From assembly GCA_029260575.1 (NCBI GenBank), contig JAJDDB010000003.1, positions 186,001 through 250,000 of the forward strand: DNA of 64,000 bases, read 5' to 3'. The DNA comes from Phycisphaerales bacterium. Its GTDB lineage: Bacteria > Planctomycetota > Phycisphaerae > Phycisphaerales > SM1A02. The first letter of the stretch is position 1, and each line of letters opens with the position of its first letter. Below the pieces are notes generated by a model. That model had not been told where the DNA came from. It saw only the letters and a list, made by a program, of their open reading frames with translations, and did not search any database. Positions 35,414 through 45,400 of this stretch are shown piece by piece. The position numbers were made by a program, and so were the translations under genes.

Positions 35414-37840
35414 TTACGGACACGTGCCCCACGCACCCAGCAGATCGAGCAGATCAAAAACATCCACAACGTTCGTCTGCGGCGCGATCGCTGCACCAGC
35501 GCCATCCGTGCCCCAATTGCTCAACAGCGCAAGCAGATCAAACACGTTGACAACGCCATCATCGCCATCAATATCCGCAGCGCATCCATCATCCGGATCA
35601 GCTCCTGCGTCGTAATTGATCTGTACTTCCGCTGCAGTCAGAGCGCGGTTATACACCGACACAAGGTGAAACTCACCAAGCCAGTCAATATCAAACCCGC
35701 CATCATCAACCGGCTCATTGCCGAGTACAAACCGGAACGCATCGGCCCAGTTCGACAGATCGCCACCGATCGAATCACTGTTGCGGAGCTGCCCATTGAC
35801 ATAGATCCGCGTTTCGCCAGCCGCGTCCCAAGTCCCCACCACGTGTGTCAGGTTCGTCGTTACATCACCCATCGGCGACACCAGTAGCGGCACGCCGTTG
35901 GTATCCGTATTCGTCGACCGCACCAGCCAGACCCATTCAAGCTGTCCCGGTCCCAACGTGAAGTTTCGCTGAAAATATACGGATGACAGCGCGATCATTC
36001 GCGCGGGACCATCCTGCGTCGTGTTCGCAGGTGTCACCCACGCTTCCAGCGTCAATTCGTTGGTCGTCTTGCACGCATCGATAATCTTTGTCGCCCAGAA
36101 CAGCGAAGCGATTTCCGTCGTCGCATCGAGATGCAAGCTGTGCGCTGTCCAGGTGACGTTGCCCGGTTCTTCAATCGCCAAATCCATCGGCATGTCAACT
36201 CCGGAGACATCCGGCACAATCGTTCCGCTGCCCTGCTCGAAGTCGTACAGCACAACAAGCCCGTCGGCGACGCGCTCGGCAAACGTATACGGCACATCCT
36301 GACCGCCGCCACGCCCGCTGCGACTGTTGCCGCTGACATCCTGTACGGCGTTGACATTCAGCGAATACGCCACATCAACAATATGCGCACTCGTCGTCAA
36401 CAGGACTGTCTTCCCATCACCCGCAAGCGCCGCGCTTACGATCGAAATTCCGGGTGTAATGCTGTAATTGGATGTCGTTTCCGCGCTTGTCTGATCAACT
36501 GCCTCGTCAAATTCGACTGACACTTCCGTCAACACGCCCGACGCCTCTACCGCGACAACACTCGGCGGCGTTGTGTCCGCAAGTGTTTGCTCTTGCGCGA
36601 GATTACTCTTGGAACTTTCCGCTAACTGGCCGTTCAGCGCCGAAACTTCGTAGTCATACAACGTATTCGCATCCAACCCGATATCACTGTAATTGAGTTG
36701 CGATCCCTGCACGCGCGCCACAGCAACCGCGTCACGGTACACCACGTACTCCGCCACGCCGGTCTGTGCATCCGCTGCCGCAGTCCAACTCAAGTCAATC
36801 TGCGAATCACTGACGGCGGTCACACCGCTCAACACGGGTACGCTCGGCCCAGTTACGTCAATAGCCAGATTCGTCAGCAGGAACGCCACCAGGTCCACGT
36901 CCACAGATACCGGCAGTTCATCATGCCCGACGCCTGCGATGATCTGCTTCTCGACATCGACCCCGACCGCAAGCAGCGCCTGTTCGAGCTTGGTCGCCTG
37001 CAATACCGGCACCTCCGTGTCAATATCGCCATGTGCAATAAACAACGGCGGATCGTCACCTGAGACATGGGTCAACGGACTTGCATCAAGCACCATGTCC
37101 AGCAATGTGGGATACGGCGCGTTGGGATTCGCCTGATTGGCGCGAATGTCGCCGATTCCTTCACCAAGACGCGACCACCCGATCAGCCGCGATCGAGTCG
37201 AGAAGTAAAAATCCTGGTCTTGCGCGCCCGGCAGTCCGTTGAAATCAAGTTGCTCGTTGAGCAGATCCGTCGGCCCGTAATACACAGTCGCTGCCTGCAC
37301 TCTGCTGGAGTATTCAAGATTGCCGCCGATTGCTCCCTCAAGCTCCGGCACACTGCCACTGGTGCCCAGCAATGCCGAAAGATGACCGCCAGCGGAACTG
37401 CCCCACACACCGAACCGCGTCACGTCAAGATTGTACGTTCCTGCATTAGCGCGAAGCCACCGCGTTGCGCCCTTGACATCATGTATCTGCGCCGGAAATG
37501 TCAGATCATCGCCATGCAGGAAATGATTGCCCGTTAAACGATATTGCACACTCGCAATTGCGATGCCGTTGTTCAACAAATTAAGCACCGGCACATCAAG
37601 CGGATATTTGTCGCCACTGAACCACCCGCCGCCATGCAGATGAATCACCACCGGATACGGCGCGCTTCCCGTCGTCGGCAGATACAAGTCAAGTGACAAC
37701 GCCTGCCCGCCAACCGTGGCATATTGCAGATCAGCGAAGTCCGGTTCTACTGCTGCTGCCCGGCCGGCGCACAACACAGCCGAACCCAGCAACACAAACA
37801 GAACCAGCACCGAAAACGGTGTGCGTATACCGACAGCCAT
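35414..37840 (-). CDS. Secreted esterase with FN3, LamG-like and dockerin-like domains
   Basis: An 808-residue multidomain exported protein. Signal peptide about residues 1-28. An alpha/beta hydrolase follows (30-310): oxyanion VVIHLHGGGWFSGDK, nucleophile in GVWGSSAGGHLSALLG, FIAHGDIDTEVPV with Asp, and GVGHDELP with His. Then FN3-like (LSGVTAVSDSQIDLSWTAAADA), an Ig-like domain, and a concanavalin/LamG-like domain (VLYDFEQGSGTIVPDVSG ... LGEFHLVSVYNRALTAAEV). The C-terminus has two DxDGDxxVNVFDLL-type calcium-loop repeats ending LLGAWGTCP. ATG 37840 has AGGAGG upstream. Probably deacylates an extracellular polymer. Confidence 0.87.
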   Translation of the reverse strand: MAVGIRTPFSVLVLFVLLGSAVLCAGRAAAVEPDFADLQYATVGGQALSLDLYLPTTGSAPYPVVIHLHGGGWFSGDKYPLDVPVLNLLNNGIAIASVQYRLTGNHFLHGDDLTFPAQIHDVKGATRWLRANAGTYNLDVTRFGVWGSSAGGHLSALLGTSGSVPELEGAIGGNLEYSSRVQAATVYYGPTDLLNEQLDFNGLPGAQDQDFYFSTRSRLIGWSRLGEGIGDIRANQANPNAPYPTLLDMVLDASPLTHVSGDDPPLFIAHGDIDTEVPVLQATKLEQALLAVGVDVEKQIIAGVGHDELPVSVDVDLVAFLLTNLAIDVTGPSVPVLSGVTAVSDSQIDLSWTAAADAQTGVAEYVVYRDAVAVARVQGSQLNYSDIGLDANTLYDYEVSALNGQLAESSKSNLAQEQTLADTTPPSVVAVEASGVLTEVSVEFDEAVDQTSAETTSNYSITPGISIVSAALAGDGKTVLLTTSAHIVDVAYSLNVNAVQDVSGNSRSGRGGGQDVPYTFAERVADGLVVLYDFEQGSGTIVPDVSGVDMPMDLAIEEPGNVTWTAHSLHLDATTEIASLFWATKIIDACKTTNELTLEAWVTPANTTQDGPARMIALSSVYFQRNFTLGPGQLEWVWLVRSTNTDTNGVPLLVSPMGDVTTNLTHVVGTWDAAGETRIYVNGQLRNSDSIGGDLSNWADAFRFVLGNEPVDDGGFDIDWLGEFHLVSVYNRALTAAEVQINYDAGADPDDGCAADIDGDDGVVNVFDLLALLSNWGTDGAGAAIAPQTNVVDVFDLLDLLGAWGTCP

Positions 37841-38068
37841 ATGAATGACCCCTCCTGGATCAATCGCGAATCGTCGCGCCCCGGATGCAGCGTCTGGACC
37901 GATCAATAAGATCGATGCCGAATCCCCCAGACCTGCATTGAATAGGAGTCATTATGACCGCATGTCGCCGTGGAGAGAAGCGTAACACCCAAAAAAGCCG
38001 CAGCGCCAGCCACATAACGTGTACTGCCGCTACCACCCGCAGCCTTCTCCCATCTTTGCACTACGCCG

Positions 38069-38713
38069 TCAGAACGGCTTCATGACGCCCAGATACAGGC
38101 TCAGGCCGTCATACCCGATGTTTCGGTCGCGCCCCTTGATGCGGGCGTTGGACAGGTGAAACCACCGCACTCCCATCAGCAGCATCATCTCATTCTCGAA
38201 TTGATACGTCGCGCCAACACCTGCATGAACGGTGAAGTTGAAAGATGTCCCGCCCGGCGGGAATTCATCATCAAACCACACGACTCCACCGCCGACATCG
38301 CCAAAGATCGACCATTTGCCGTGATGGTAGAAATGCCAGCGGAAGATCAGATCAAGCCCGCCACCGACGACATCATCACCTTTGTCCGCGTCCGCCCACA
38401 TCACCAATCCGTCCAGACTCACAGACAGATCATCTTTGAAATAGTATCCGACGCCGAAGTACCCGCTGTAGAGATCACCTTCGTTGTCGCCGAAACTTCC
38501 CGCGCCGTATGTCTGCCAGACCCACGAACCCTTCGCAAATGGATCGCCGTTGCTGACTGCTGCAAGCGAAACATCCGTCGGGTCAAACTCGAACGACAAG
38601 CGCGCATCTGCGCCGCCAATGCTCTGGACAGACGGCGTTTCAAGAGAGGCTTCTTCAGCCGCAGCAGCAAACGTAAACAGTCCGATCAGCAACAACATCG
38701 TGATTCGCGTCAT
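38069..38713 (-). CDS. PagL-like lipid A deacylase/outer-membrane barrel
   Basis: A roughly 214-residue protein with a signal peptide (ITMLLLIGLFTFAAAA) and an 8-strand barrel pattern of alternating aromatic and hydrophobic residues. RWFHLSNARIKGRDRNIGYDG near the C-terminus matches the His-Ser-Asn active site of PagL 3-O-deacylases. The terminal Phe (GVMKPF) is a barrel assembly signal. ATG 38713 is preferred over 38755, since it starts directly before the signal sequence. It may trim lipid A, but deacylase activity is inferred from one motif. Confidence 0.72.
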   Translation of the reverse strand: MTRITMLLLIGLFTFAAAAEEASLETPSVQSIGGADARLSFEFDPTDVSLAAVSNGDPFAKGSWVWQTYGAGSFGDNEGDLYSGYFGVGYYFKDDLSVSLDGLVMWADADKGDDVVGGGLDLIFRWHFYHHGKWSIFGDVGGGVVWFDDEFPPGGTSFNFTVHAGVGATYQFENEMMLLMGVRWFHLSNARIKGRDRNIGYDGLSLYLGVMKPF

Positions 38714-38801
38714 GGGGGCGTTTTCCAAATATGTAACTACAAAGATGAATCTCATAGACCCGTCGCTGCAGCCGCACCGATCGGACTAGACTGTTTTCGG
38801 T

Positions 38802-40229
38802 ATGAAAGCCCGAGAACTTGAGAACATGGGTGTCCCCAAAGGACCATTGATCCGCATCACGCTTGAGTGCTGTCGTGCCGCCGCTGCTTGCGGTCTCGAC
38901 CGCAACGCCATGCGCTCCGCCATCCGCACCGTTGTTGCGTCTCCCGATAAACACCACAGCCATCAGCACTTCGGCGCACTGGCTGAAGCCATACTTGAAA
39001 ATCGAGCCAACCCGCCCGCCGATCAATTCACTCCCCGCGACAGACCCGCGCCGTGGAAAATGTGGGGCAATGACCTCGAACGCGAATCAATTCAGCAACT
39101 GCGAAATGCCTGCGAGCTGCCGATCTCCATTGCCGGTGCGCTCATGCCTGATGCCCATCTCGGATACGGCCTGCCCATCGGCGGCGTCCTTGGAACCGAC
39201 AACGCGGTCATTCCCTACGCGGTCGGCGTTGACATTGCCTGCCGAATGAAAATGACCGTGCTCGATCTTCCCGCCAACACCATCCGCAGCGAGACCGATC
39301 GACTTGTCAATGCGCTTGAATCCGAGACCCGATTCGGAGTCGGCGCGAAATTTCATAGCGACACAATTCGTCAACATCCGGTCATGGATGAAGACTGGTC
39401 CGTCACAAAGATAACCAAACACTACAAAGACAAAGCCTGGGTGCAGCTTGGAACTTCCGGCTCCGGCAATCACTTTGTCGAATACGGCACGCTGTCTCTG
39501 AGCGAACCGGCCCTCGGCCTGGAAGCTGGTGAATACCTTGCACTGCTGTCGCATTCCGGTTCGCGCGGAACCGGCGCTGCTGTTGCGTCGCATTACTCCA
39601 AACTTGCAATAGGGCAACATCCGGAACTTCCCAAGCACCTCAAACAACTTGCGTGGCTCGATCTCGACACAGAACCCGGCCAGGAATACTGGCACGCTAT
39701 GAATCTCATGGGCCGTTACGCCGCAGCCAACCATGCAATGATTCACAAGCACATAGCCAAAGCGCTCAAGACTGATGTCCTTGCTGATGTTGAGAATCAC
39801 CACAACTTTGCGTGGAAGGAAATGCACACCGATCCAGCAACCGGCGCGGCGCGCGAGATGATCGTCCACCGCAAAGGCGCTACACCGGCCGGCAAAGATG
39901 CGCTCGGCATCATTCCCGGTTCGATGGCGTCGCCGTGCTATGTCGTGCGCGGCCGCGGCAACACGGATTCACTTGAGTCCGCATCCCACGGGGCCGGCCG
40001 AGTCATGTCGCGGACAAAGGCAAAGTCCACATTCACCTGGTCGGATGTGAAAAAGCAACTCAAGGAAAAGCAAGTGCTGCTGTTGTCTGCAGGCATCGAT
40101 GAAGTCCCCGGCGTGTATAAGAACATCGACGATGTCATGGCCCAGCAGCAAGATCTGGTGCAGATAATCGCGCGCTTCGATCCCAAAATCGTAAAGATGG
40201 CCCCCGCAGGCGAACGCCCGGAAGATTGA
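38802..40229 (+). CDS. rtcB: RtcB family RNA ligase
   Basis: A 475-residue RtcB. It seals 2',3'-cyclic phosphate or 3'-phosphate to 5'-OH RNA ends with GTP and Mn2+. Conserved metal and guanylate residues: MPDAHLGYGLPIGGVLGTD, VGVDIACRM (Cys-Asp), GTSGSGNHFVE, LSHSGSRGTG, VENHHNFAW, and HRKGATPA with the guanylylated His downstream of GKDALGIIPGSM. The N-terminus is slightly longer than in short RtcB forms. Not linked to rtcA here. Confidence 0.94.
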   Translation: MKARELENMGVPKGPLIRITLECCRAAAACGLDRNAMRSAIRTVVASPDKHHSHQHFGALAEAILENRANPPADQFTPRDRPAPWKMWGNDLERESIQQLRNACELPISIAGALMPDAHLGYGLPIGGVLGTDNAVIPYAVGVDIACRMKMTVLDLPANTIRSETDRLVNALESETRFGVGAKFHSDTIRQHPVMDEDWSVTKITKHYKDKAWVQLGTSGSGNHFVEYGTLSLSEPALGLEAGEYLALLSHSGSRGTGAAVASHYSKLAIGQHPELPKHLKQLAWLDLDTEPGQEYWHAMNLMGRYAAANHAMIHKHIAKALKTDVLADVENHHNFAWKEMHTDPATGAAREMIVHRKGATPAGKDALGIIPGSMASPCYVVRGRGNTDSLESASHGAGRVMSRTKAKSTFTWSDVKKQLKEKQVLLLSAGIDEVPGVYKNIDDVMAQQQDLVQIIARFDPKIVKMAPAGERPED

Positions 40230-40269
40230 ACCGCAAATTCAAACCAGTTCTTCCCTCGCCCGGCGGCGG

Positions 40270-40287
40270 GGCCCACTTCAGTGGGCC
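40270..40287. terminator. Hairpin after rtcB
   Basis: GGCCCAC-TTCA-GTGGGCC is a perfect 7-bp stem 40 bp after the rtcB stop, without a T-run. A related CCCAC...CAGTGGGC hairpin lies near 55998-56022. Confidence 0.4.
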
Positions 40288-40306
40288 ATTCGATCAAAGA
40301 TCGAAC
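40287..40306. repeat. TTCGATC-AAA-GATCGAA palindrome, copy 1
   Basis: A perfect 17-bp palindrome 14 bp before the GNAT start codon. Related copies precede the next two genes. Confidence 0.55.
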
Positions 40307-40319
40307 AGTACGGTGTACC

Positions 40320-40796
40320 ATGCGCACAACACGCATGCGCATTCTCGGCCCCCAACCCGGCAACTCCGAAACCTGCGCCGCGCTTCTCGCAGCACTCCCC
40401 GATTGGTTCGGCATACCCCAAGCCAACGAAACCTACGCAAGAACTGTCGCCAAACTCCCGACCTTCATCGCAATCAACGAAGACACTGACGAAACCCTCG
40501 GCCTGCTCTCGATACTGCACCACTTCAAAGCCGCTGCGGAAATACATCTCATAGTTGTCCGTCCCGAACATCACCACCACGGCATCGGCCGTGCGCTTGT
40601 TGACGCTGCGGAAACCTGGCTTCGAGGCAAGCACGTCCGCTACCTGCAGGTCAAGACACTCAGTCCACGCAGGGAAGACGAACACTACGCCCGCACCCGC
40701 AGGTTTTACGAAGCCGTGGGCTTTTCCCCCTTCGAGGAAATGCCCACGCTTTGGGGCGAAGCAAATCCCTGCCTCATTATGATCAAATCGCTTTAA
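40320..40796 (+). CDS. GNAT family N-acetyltransferase
   Basis: A 158-residue acetyl-CoA-dependent acetyltransferase. Core: FIAINEDTDETLGLLSILHH, the motif A strand IHLIVVRPEHHHHGIGRALVDAAETWL, in which the usual Q/RxxGxG/A loop reads HHHHGIG, and ARRFYEAVGF-like TRRFYEAVGFSPFEEM near the C-terminus. The frame opens at 40281; ATG 40320 is chosen as the start of the domain. Substrate unknown. Confidence 0.85.
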   Translation: MRTTRMRILGPQPGNSETCAALLAALPDWFGIPQANETYARTVAKLPTFIAINEDTDETLGLLSILHHFKAAAEIHLIVVRPEHHHHGIGRALVDAAETWLRGKHVRYLQVKTLSPRREDEHYARTRRFYEAVGFSPFEEMPTLWGEANPCLIMIKSL

Positions 40797-40836
40797 GGTA
40801 AACCACCATCCACACAGCGGCAAGTGTATTTCAGTG

Positions 40837-40870
40837 CATCTTTTGATCCAAGATCGAACTCTTCGTTACA
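40837..40870. repeat. GATCGAAC repeat, copy 2
   Basis: TTTTGATCCAAGATCGAAC followed by TCTTCG, 12 bp upstream of gmhA. It shares 15 nt (AGATCGAACTCTTCG) with copy 3. Confidence 0.5.
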
Positions 40871-40881
40871 CTCCCGATTCA

Positions 40882-41457
40882 ATGGCTCTGACAAACCATC
40901 TCCTCCAACGCCTCGACGCCACCATCGAAACCCTCACCGCGCTGCGCGATCTGATGCCCGACATCATCGCGGGCATTGCGGAAGTCCTCGCAGCCCTCGA
41001 TGCCGGCAACACAATTTACACCTGCGGCAACGGCGGCTCCGCAGCGCAGGCTCTGCATCTGGCCGAAGAACTCATCGGCAGATACCGCGGCGATCGACCT
41101 GCCCTGCGCGCTGTATGCCTGAACGCTGATGCAACCGCGCTCACCTGCATCGCAAACGACTTCGGCTACGAAAACATTTTTGCCCGACAGTGCGAAGCCC
41201 TGCTCACGGAAGGCGATCTTCTTGTCGGGCTTTCAACATCCGGGAGAAGTCCCAACATCGTAAAAGCGCTCGAAACCGCACACGCCCGCGGCGCAACATC
41301 ACTTGCCCTGCTCGGCGGCGCCGGCGGCCCGTGCGCTGAACGTTGCGATCACAAAATCATCGTCCCCGCTGCCGACTCCGCAACTATTCAGGACGCACAC
41401 CAGGTTCTGATCCATCTCATCTGCGAAGCAGTCGAGCTCCACACCACCCGCACCTGA
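40882..41457 (+). CDS. gmhA: Phosphoheptose isomerase (SIS domain)
   Basis: A 191-residue SIS-domain protein converting sedoheptulose 7-phosphate to D-glycero-D-manno-heptose 7-phosphate for the LPS core. Typical CGNGGSAAQALHLAEELIGRY, SLGYEN-like NDFGYENIFARQ, GLSTSGRSPNIVKALE and DAHQVLIHLICEAVE. ATG 40882 is where homology starts. Consistent with lpxB and the PagL-like protein in the same window. A DiaA-like role is a less likely alternative. Confidence 0.85.
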   Translation: MALTNHLLQRLDATIETLTALRDLMPDIIAGIAEVLAALDAGNTIYTCGNGGSAAQALHLAEELIGRYRGDRPALRAVCLNADATALTCIANDFGYENIFARQCEALLTEGDLLVGLSTSGRSPNIVKALETAHARGATSLALLGGAGGPCAERCDHKIIVPAADSATIQDAHQVLIHLICEAVELHTTRT

Positions 41458-41493
41458 CCGTATGCACACGTCCGCAGAGTTCACTGCAATGGA

Positions 41494-41520
41494 CATTTCG
41501 TTCAAAGATCGAACTCTTCG
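41494..41520. repeat. GATCGAAC repeat, copy 3
   Basis: TTTCGTTCAAAGATCGAAC followed by TCTTCG, 80 bp upstream of the DUF1579 gene. Confidence 0.5.
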
Positions 41521-41600
41521 AATTTCGTTGTACACACAATCCACCTCGTTTCGATACTATTTCTGAACAAAACCCTATCCCCACACAGGAGGTATCCCAA

Positions 41601-42266
41601 ATGCGCATCCGAATACTTGCAGGCACATTCGTCCTCGGCGCCGCCTGCGCGCTCATCGCAACCAATGCCATCAGCCAACAGCACGATCACGACCATGACA
41701 ACGGACATGCACACGATCATGATGGTGCAGCCGGACACGATCAGGACATGCCATCCGAAGAAGAAATGATGCAGTTGTGGATGGAAGTCGCAGCGCCCGG
41801 CGAACAACACGCAAAGCTCGGGTACTTCGTCGGCGACTGGGACACCGTCACCAGAATGTGGATGGCTCCCGGTCAACCGCCGGCAGAAGAGACCGGCACC
41901 GCAACAATGGAATGGGATTTCGGCAAACGTTTCATCCACCAGCAATACGACAGCACCATGATGGGTATGCCCTACCACGGCGGCGGCCTCACCGGATACG
42001 ATAACTACAAGAAAAAATGGGTCAGCGTCTGGGCCTCAAACATGGGCACAAATATCAGCTACATGGAAGGCACCATCGATCAGACCGGCAAGGTCTGGTC
42101 GTACTTCGGCAGTATGGATGAATGGATGACCGGCGAACACGACAAGACCGTCAAGTACGTCACACGCATCACCGGAAAAGACACATTCCTGTTTGAAATC
42201 CACGACCTCGCAATCGTCCCCGGCGAAACCAAGGTCATCGAGATCCAATACACACGCAAGAAGTGA
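41601..42266 (+). CDS. Secreted DUF1579 protein with His-rich N-terminus
   Basis: A 221-residue exported protein. Signal peptide about residues 1-25. A metal-binding-like stretch of His and Asp follows (QQHDHDHDNGHAHDHD). The DUF1579 domain includes FVGDWDTVTRMWMAPGQPPAEETGTATMEW, GLTGYDNYKKKWVSVW and GEHDKTVKYVTRITGKD. GGAGG lies 11 bp upstream of ATG 41601. A strong terminator follows. Domain function is unknown. Confidence 0.85.
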   Translation: MRIRILAGTFVLGAACALIATNAISQQHDHDHDNGHAHDHDGAAGHDQDMPSEEEMMQLWMEVAAPGEQHAKLGYFVGDWDTVTRMWMAPGQPPAEETGTATMEWDFGKRFIHQQYDSTMMGMPYHGGGLTGYDNYKKKWVSVWASNMGTNISYMEGTIDQTGKVWSYFGSMDEWMTGEHDKTVKYVTRITGKDTFLFEIHDLAIVPGETKVIEIQYTRKK

Positions 42267-42308
42267 CTCGACAAGTCTTCTGCAACAACGTTTCGCACAC
42301 AACACACA

Positions 42309-42342
42309 AGCCCACACCCCCAACGGGTGTGGGCTTTTTTTC
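42309..42342 (+). terminator. Rho-independent terminator after the DUF1579 gene
   Basis: AGCCCACACCC, loop CCAAC, GGGTGTGGGCT, then seven T residues: an 11-bp perfect stem. Confidence 0.93.
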
Positions 42343-42416
42343 GATTCCCAACGACGGCAACGCGATGCTACTTCACATCGCGCGCCGCCGCCTGCGACAA
42401 TGAGGTCTGTGAACCT

Positions 42417-42444
42417 CAAATCCCACCAACTCCAGTTGGTGGGA
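42417..42444. repeat. Dispersed palindrome, CTCCAG family (copy 4)
   Basis: AAATCCCACCAACTCCAGTT then GGTGGGA. Arms TCCCACCAACT/AGTTGGTGGGA are perfect (11 bp) around CC. It lies 17 bp downstream of the 3' end of the vWA gene on the minus strand, so may also act as its 3' hairpin. Confidence 0.8.
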
Positions 42445-42460
42445 ACTGCGGTATTTCAAC

Positions 42461-45400
42461 TCACCGGCGCGATTCATCCACCTTCCGTGTCTCTGCAATC
42501 TGCTGCGCCTTGCGCACCAGCTCAATAAACTCCGCGCGATATCCGTGCCGATCTGCACCGCGCCCGGCTTCGGCAAGATCAAGCACCTGCGCCCATGACG
42601 CTCGGCCCTTGTACGGACTGTTGCGCAGCAACATGCCGAATGATGCCACCGCTGCTGCAAACTGCACATCCGCGTCCGCCGCATCAATACCCGTACCTGT
42701 ATCAACGACCGGCACATCAAAGCGAACACTCGTATCCGCATCCGGCTGCTTATATCGCAATCGCACCGTCAACAGCTCATCCGTCACCGGCGCGAACTCT
42801 TCAACACGTCGCCCGCTGATGACAGTTTCACTATCCATATCCGGAAGTCGCCACTCTTCAGATAGTTCGCCGCCTTGTTGAATAGCAATCGTCTGTGTGA
42901 TCGCATCCCGAAGCATCAGTGCCGCCGAATTGTGCTCATCAATGAACAGCATCTGATCGATCACCGCCAGAGCGTCGTCGTACTTCATTTCTTTCTGAAG
43001 TTCACGAACCTGCAGCAGCATCGAATTGATCGCCGCTTCCTTGTCTTCAACCGTCTTCAACGGCGTGCCCAGCTTGGCGTCGCTATCGTCACCATTGCCT
43101 TCTTCCGTCGCTTCACCGCCGCTTGCGGTTTCGCGATCAGCCGCACGCTTTCGCGCCGCCGGCTCCCGCATGCGCGCGTCTTCTCCATCAACGCTTGCGT
43201 CTTTGCGTGCATCAACGACCGCATACTTCGACGAATCCACCGCAGGAATGTCAACTTCCACGCCCACAGGCACCACTTCATACAACGCAGTCACCGTATG
43301 ACCCGCGCCGATCTCGCCTGCATCCTTCGTGTCATCCGCAAAGTCCTGCGCTTCCAGCATACGGTTCGCATAGCCAATCAATCGATACGCAGCCACTTTC
43401 TGATGGTTGAAATCCACCTGCAGCTTCACATCCTTGGCGATCGTCAGCAGCGTCCCCGCAGCCTGCTCAACCATCACCTTCTTCGCTTCCTGCACGCCGT
43501 CGATATACGCCGCCACGCCGTTGCCGTGGTTGGAAAGCTGCTCCATCTTTTCATCCTGCCAGTTGCCCGTGCCGAAGCCAAGCACACTCAGAAACACGCC
43601 CGTCTCGCGTTTTTCTTCAATCATGGAGACGAGTTCGCTGTCACTCGTCACGCCCACGTTGAAGTCGCCGTCCGTACACAGCACCACGCGGTTGATGCCG
43701 CCATCGATAAAATATTCCTGCGCCACGTCATACGCCAGTTCAATACCCGCGCTGCCATGCGTTGACCCGCCCGGCGAAAGTGCATTCACCGCACTCTTGA
43801 TCTGCGCCTTGTCATCAACATACGTGCTATCCAGAGCCAACCCGGAAGAACCCGCATACGTCACGATCGCCACACGATCATCGCCATGCAGCGCATCCAC
43901 CAGCATGTTGATCGACTGCTTCACCAACGGCAGCTTGTTGGGCTGGTTCATCGAACCCGAAGTGTCCAGCAGGAACACCAGGTTCGTGGCCGGCCGCTGC
44001 TCCATCGGAACCTCATATCCCTTCAAGCCGATGCGCACCAGCCGATGCTCCGGCTGCCACGGCGCGCTCGTCACCTGCACATCAACGTTAAACGGATGTG
44101 CTACACCATCGCCCGGCGTCTCGTAGCCATAGTCAAAGTAATTGATCAGCTCTTCAATGCGCACCGCACCAGCCGGCGGAAGCTGCCCGCTGTTGAGGTA
44201 GCGGCGAACGTTCGCGTATGACGCTGTATCCACATCGATGGAGAAGGTCGAAAGATTGTTCTCGCCGGCGGGATTCGACACCGTGCGCTCGAACGGATTA
44301 TCCGTGAGACGCGCATACGCTTCACGGAAATGTCGAGCATCGCTACCTAAGGCCTTACCGAAATCCGGAGCCTCTCCACGGAATGAAAACAGTTGTTCCG
44401 CAGCTTCGATGTTATTGCGTGCCTCTTCTGCTTTCGGATCAGCAACGCTATATGCCTTCAGCGCATCATTCAGTCGTTGACGTTCGTCCTCGGACAAGTC
44501 ATGTTGCGATGCTCGTCGCATCAGCTCAACAAGCTCCGAATCAGCCGGCGTTTGGCCTCGCGTTTGTTGTTCCAGATGTCCACGCTGCGGACCGTCGGCG
44601 GGATCAGCAAAAAGGCTTCCACCACTACCCCCACCGGCACTTTGACCGCCGCCGCTAAAGTCCCCGCCCTCGGTGCCGGGCATCGCGCGCGGCGTCTTGG
44701 GGATTGGTCGCCGCCTCTTGCCTGCCTCTAACGGTGCCGGCTGTGCCTGCCGCGCCGCCGGCCAACGTATTTCATTTGTGTTTCCCGGCGAACTCGCCAG
44801 GACTTGCGGCTCATTCAGCGGCGCAGTTGTCGACGTCTCCGCTGCCGACTGTCCCGCCATGTTTAACCCAACGAATGGATCGTTCACATCTGTGTTGCCG
44901 TTATTCGAAAGCACATGCGTGTCTGCCGTGGCGTCCAACAGTCGATGCATTTCCGACGCTCGAGCCAGTTCTTCAGTCAAGTCGTCAACATCACCAGCGC
45001 GGCGCTTCACACCCTCCAGTTCATTAAGGCGCTCAGCACCCGCCCGCCGATCTGTCGCCTTGAATCGCTCACCCAACACAGCATCATCCGCCGATGCCAA
45101 ACCAAGTGTCGTTTCCGTGCCCGCAGGCGCTTCGATCGCAACGGTGTTGTCACCGCTGTGCGTCATCATCGGCCAGACAAACGCCAACCCCAACGCCGCC
45201 GCCGCCAGCAGGCCAATCCCCGCCCATCGCGCCGCAGGAAACGTATACACCACCGCCGGCGCCGCGTCGTCAGCAGAAAAGACTCCCGACCCATTTTTCG
45301 GACCGGCTTCAATGCGGGTTCGTTGTTCTTCCGTCAACTCTGCTGCCGGTTCGCCCGCCAGCGCTGTTGTCAGATCACCTGCCATTGCCTGCACCGCTTC

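Noticed and set aside
40287-40306. ECF-type promoter (GAAC -35) for the GNAT gene
   Set aside because: The GAAC lies only 14 bp before the ATG, so the -10 would fall inside the coding region.
42875-43765. 296-codon plus-strand frame opposite the vWA gene
   Set aside because: Arg/His-rich shadow of a confidently assigned gene.
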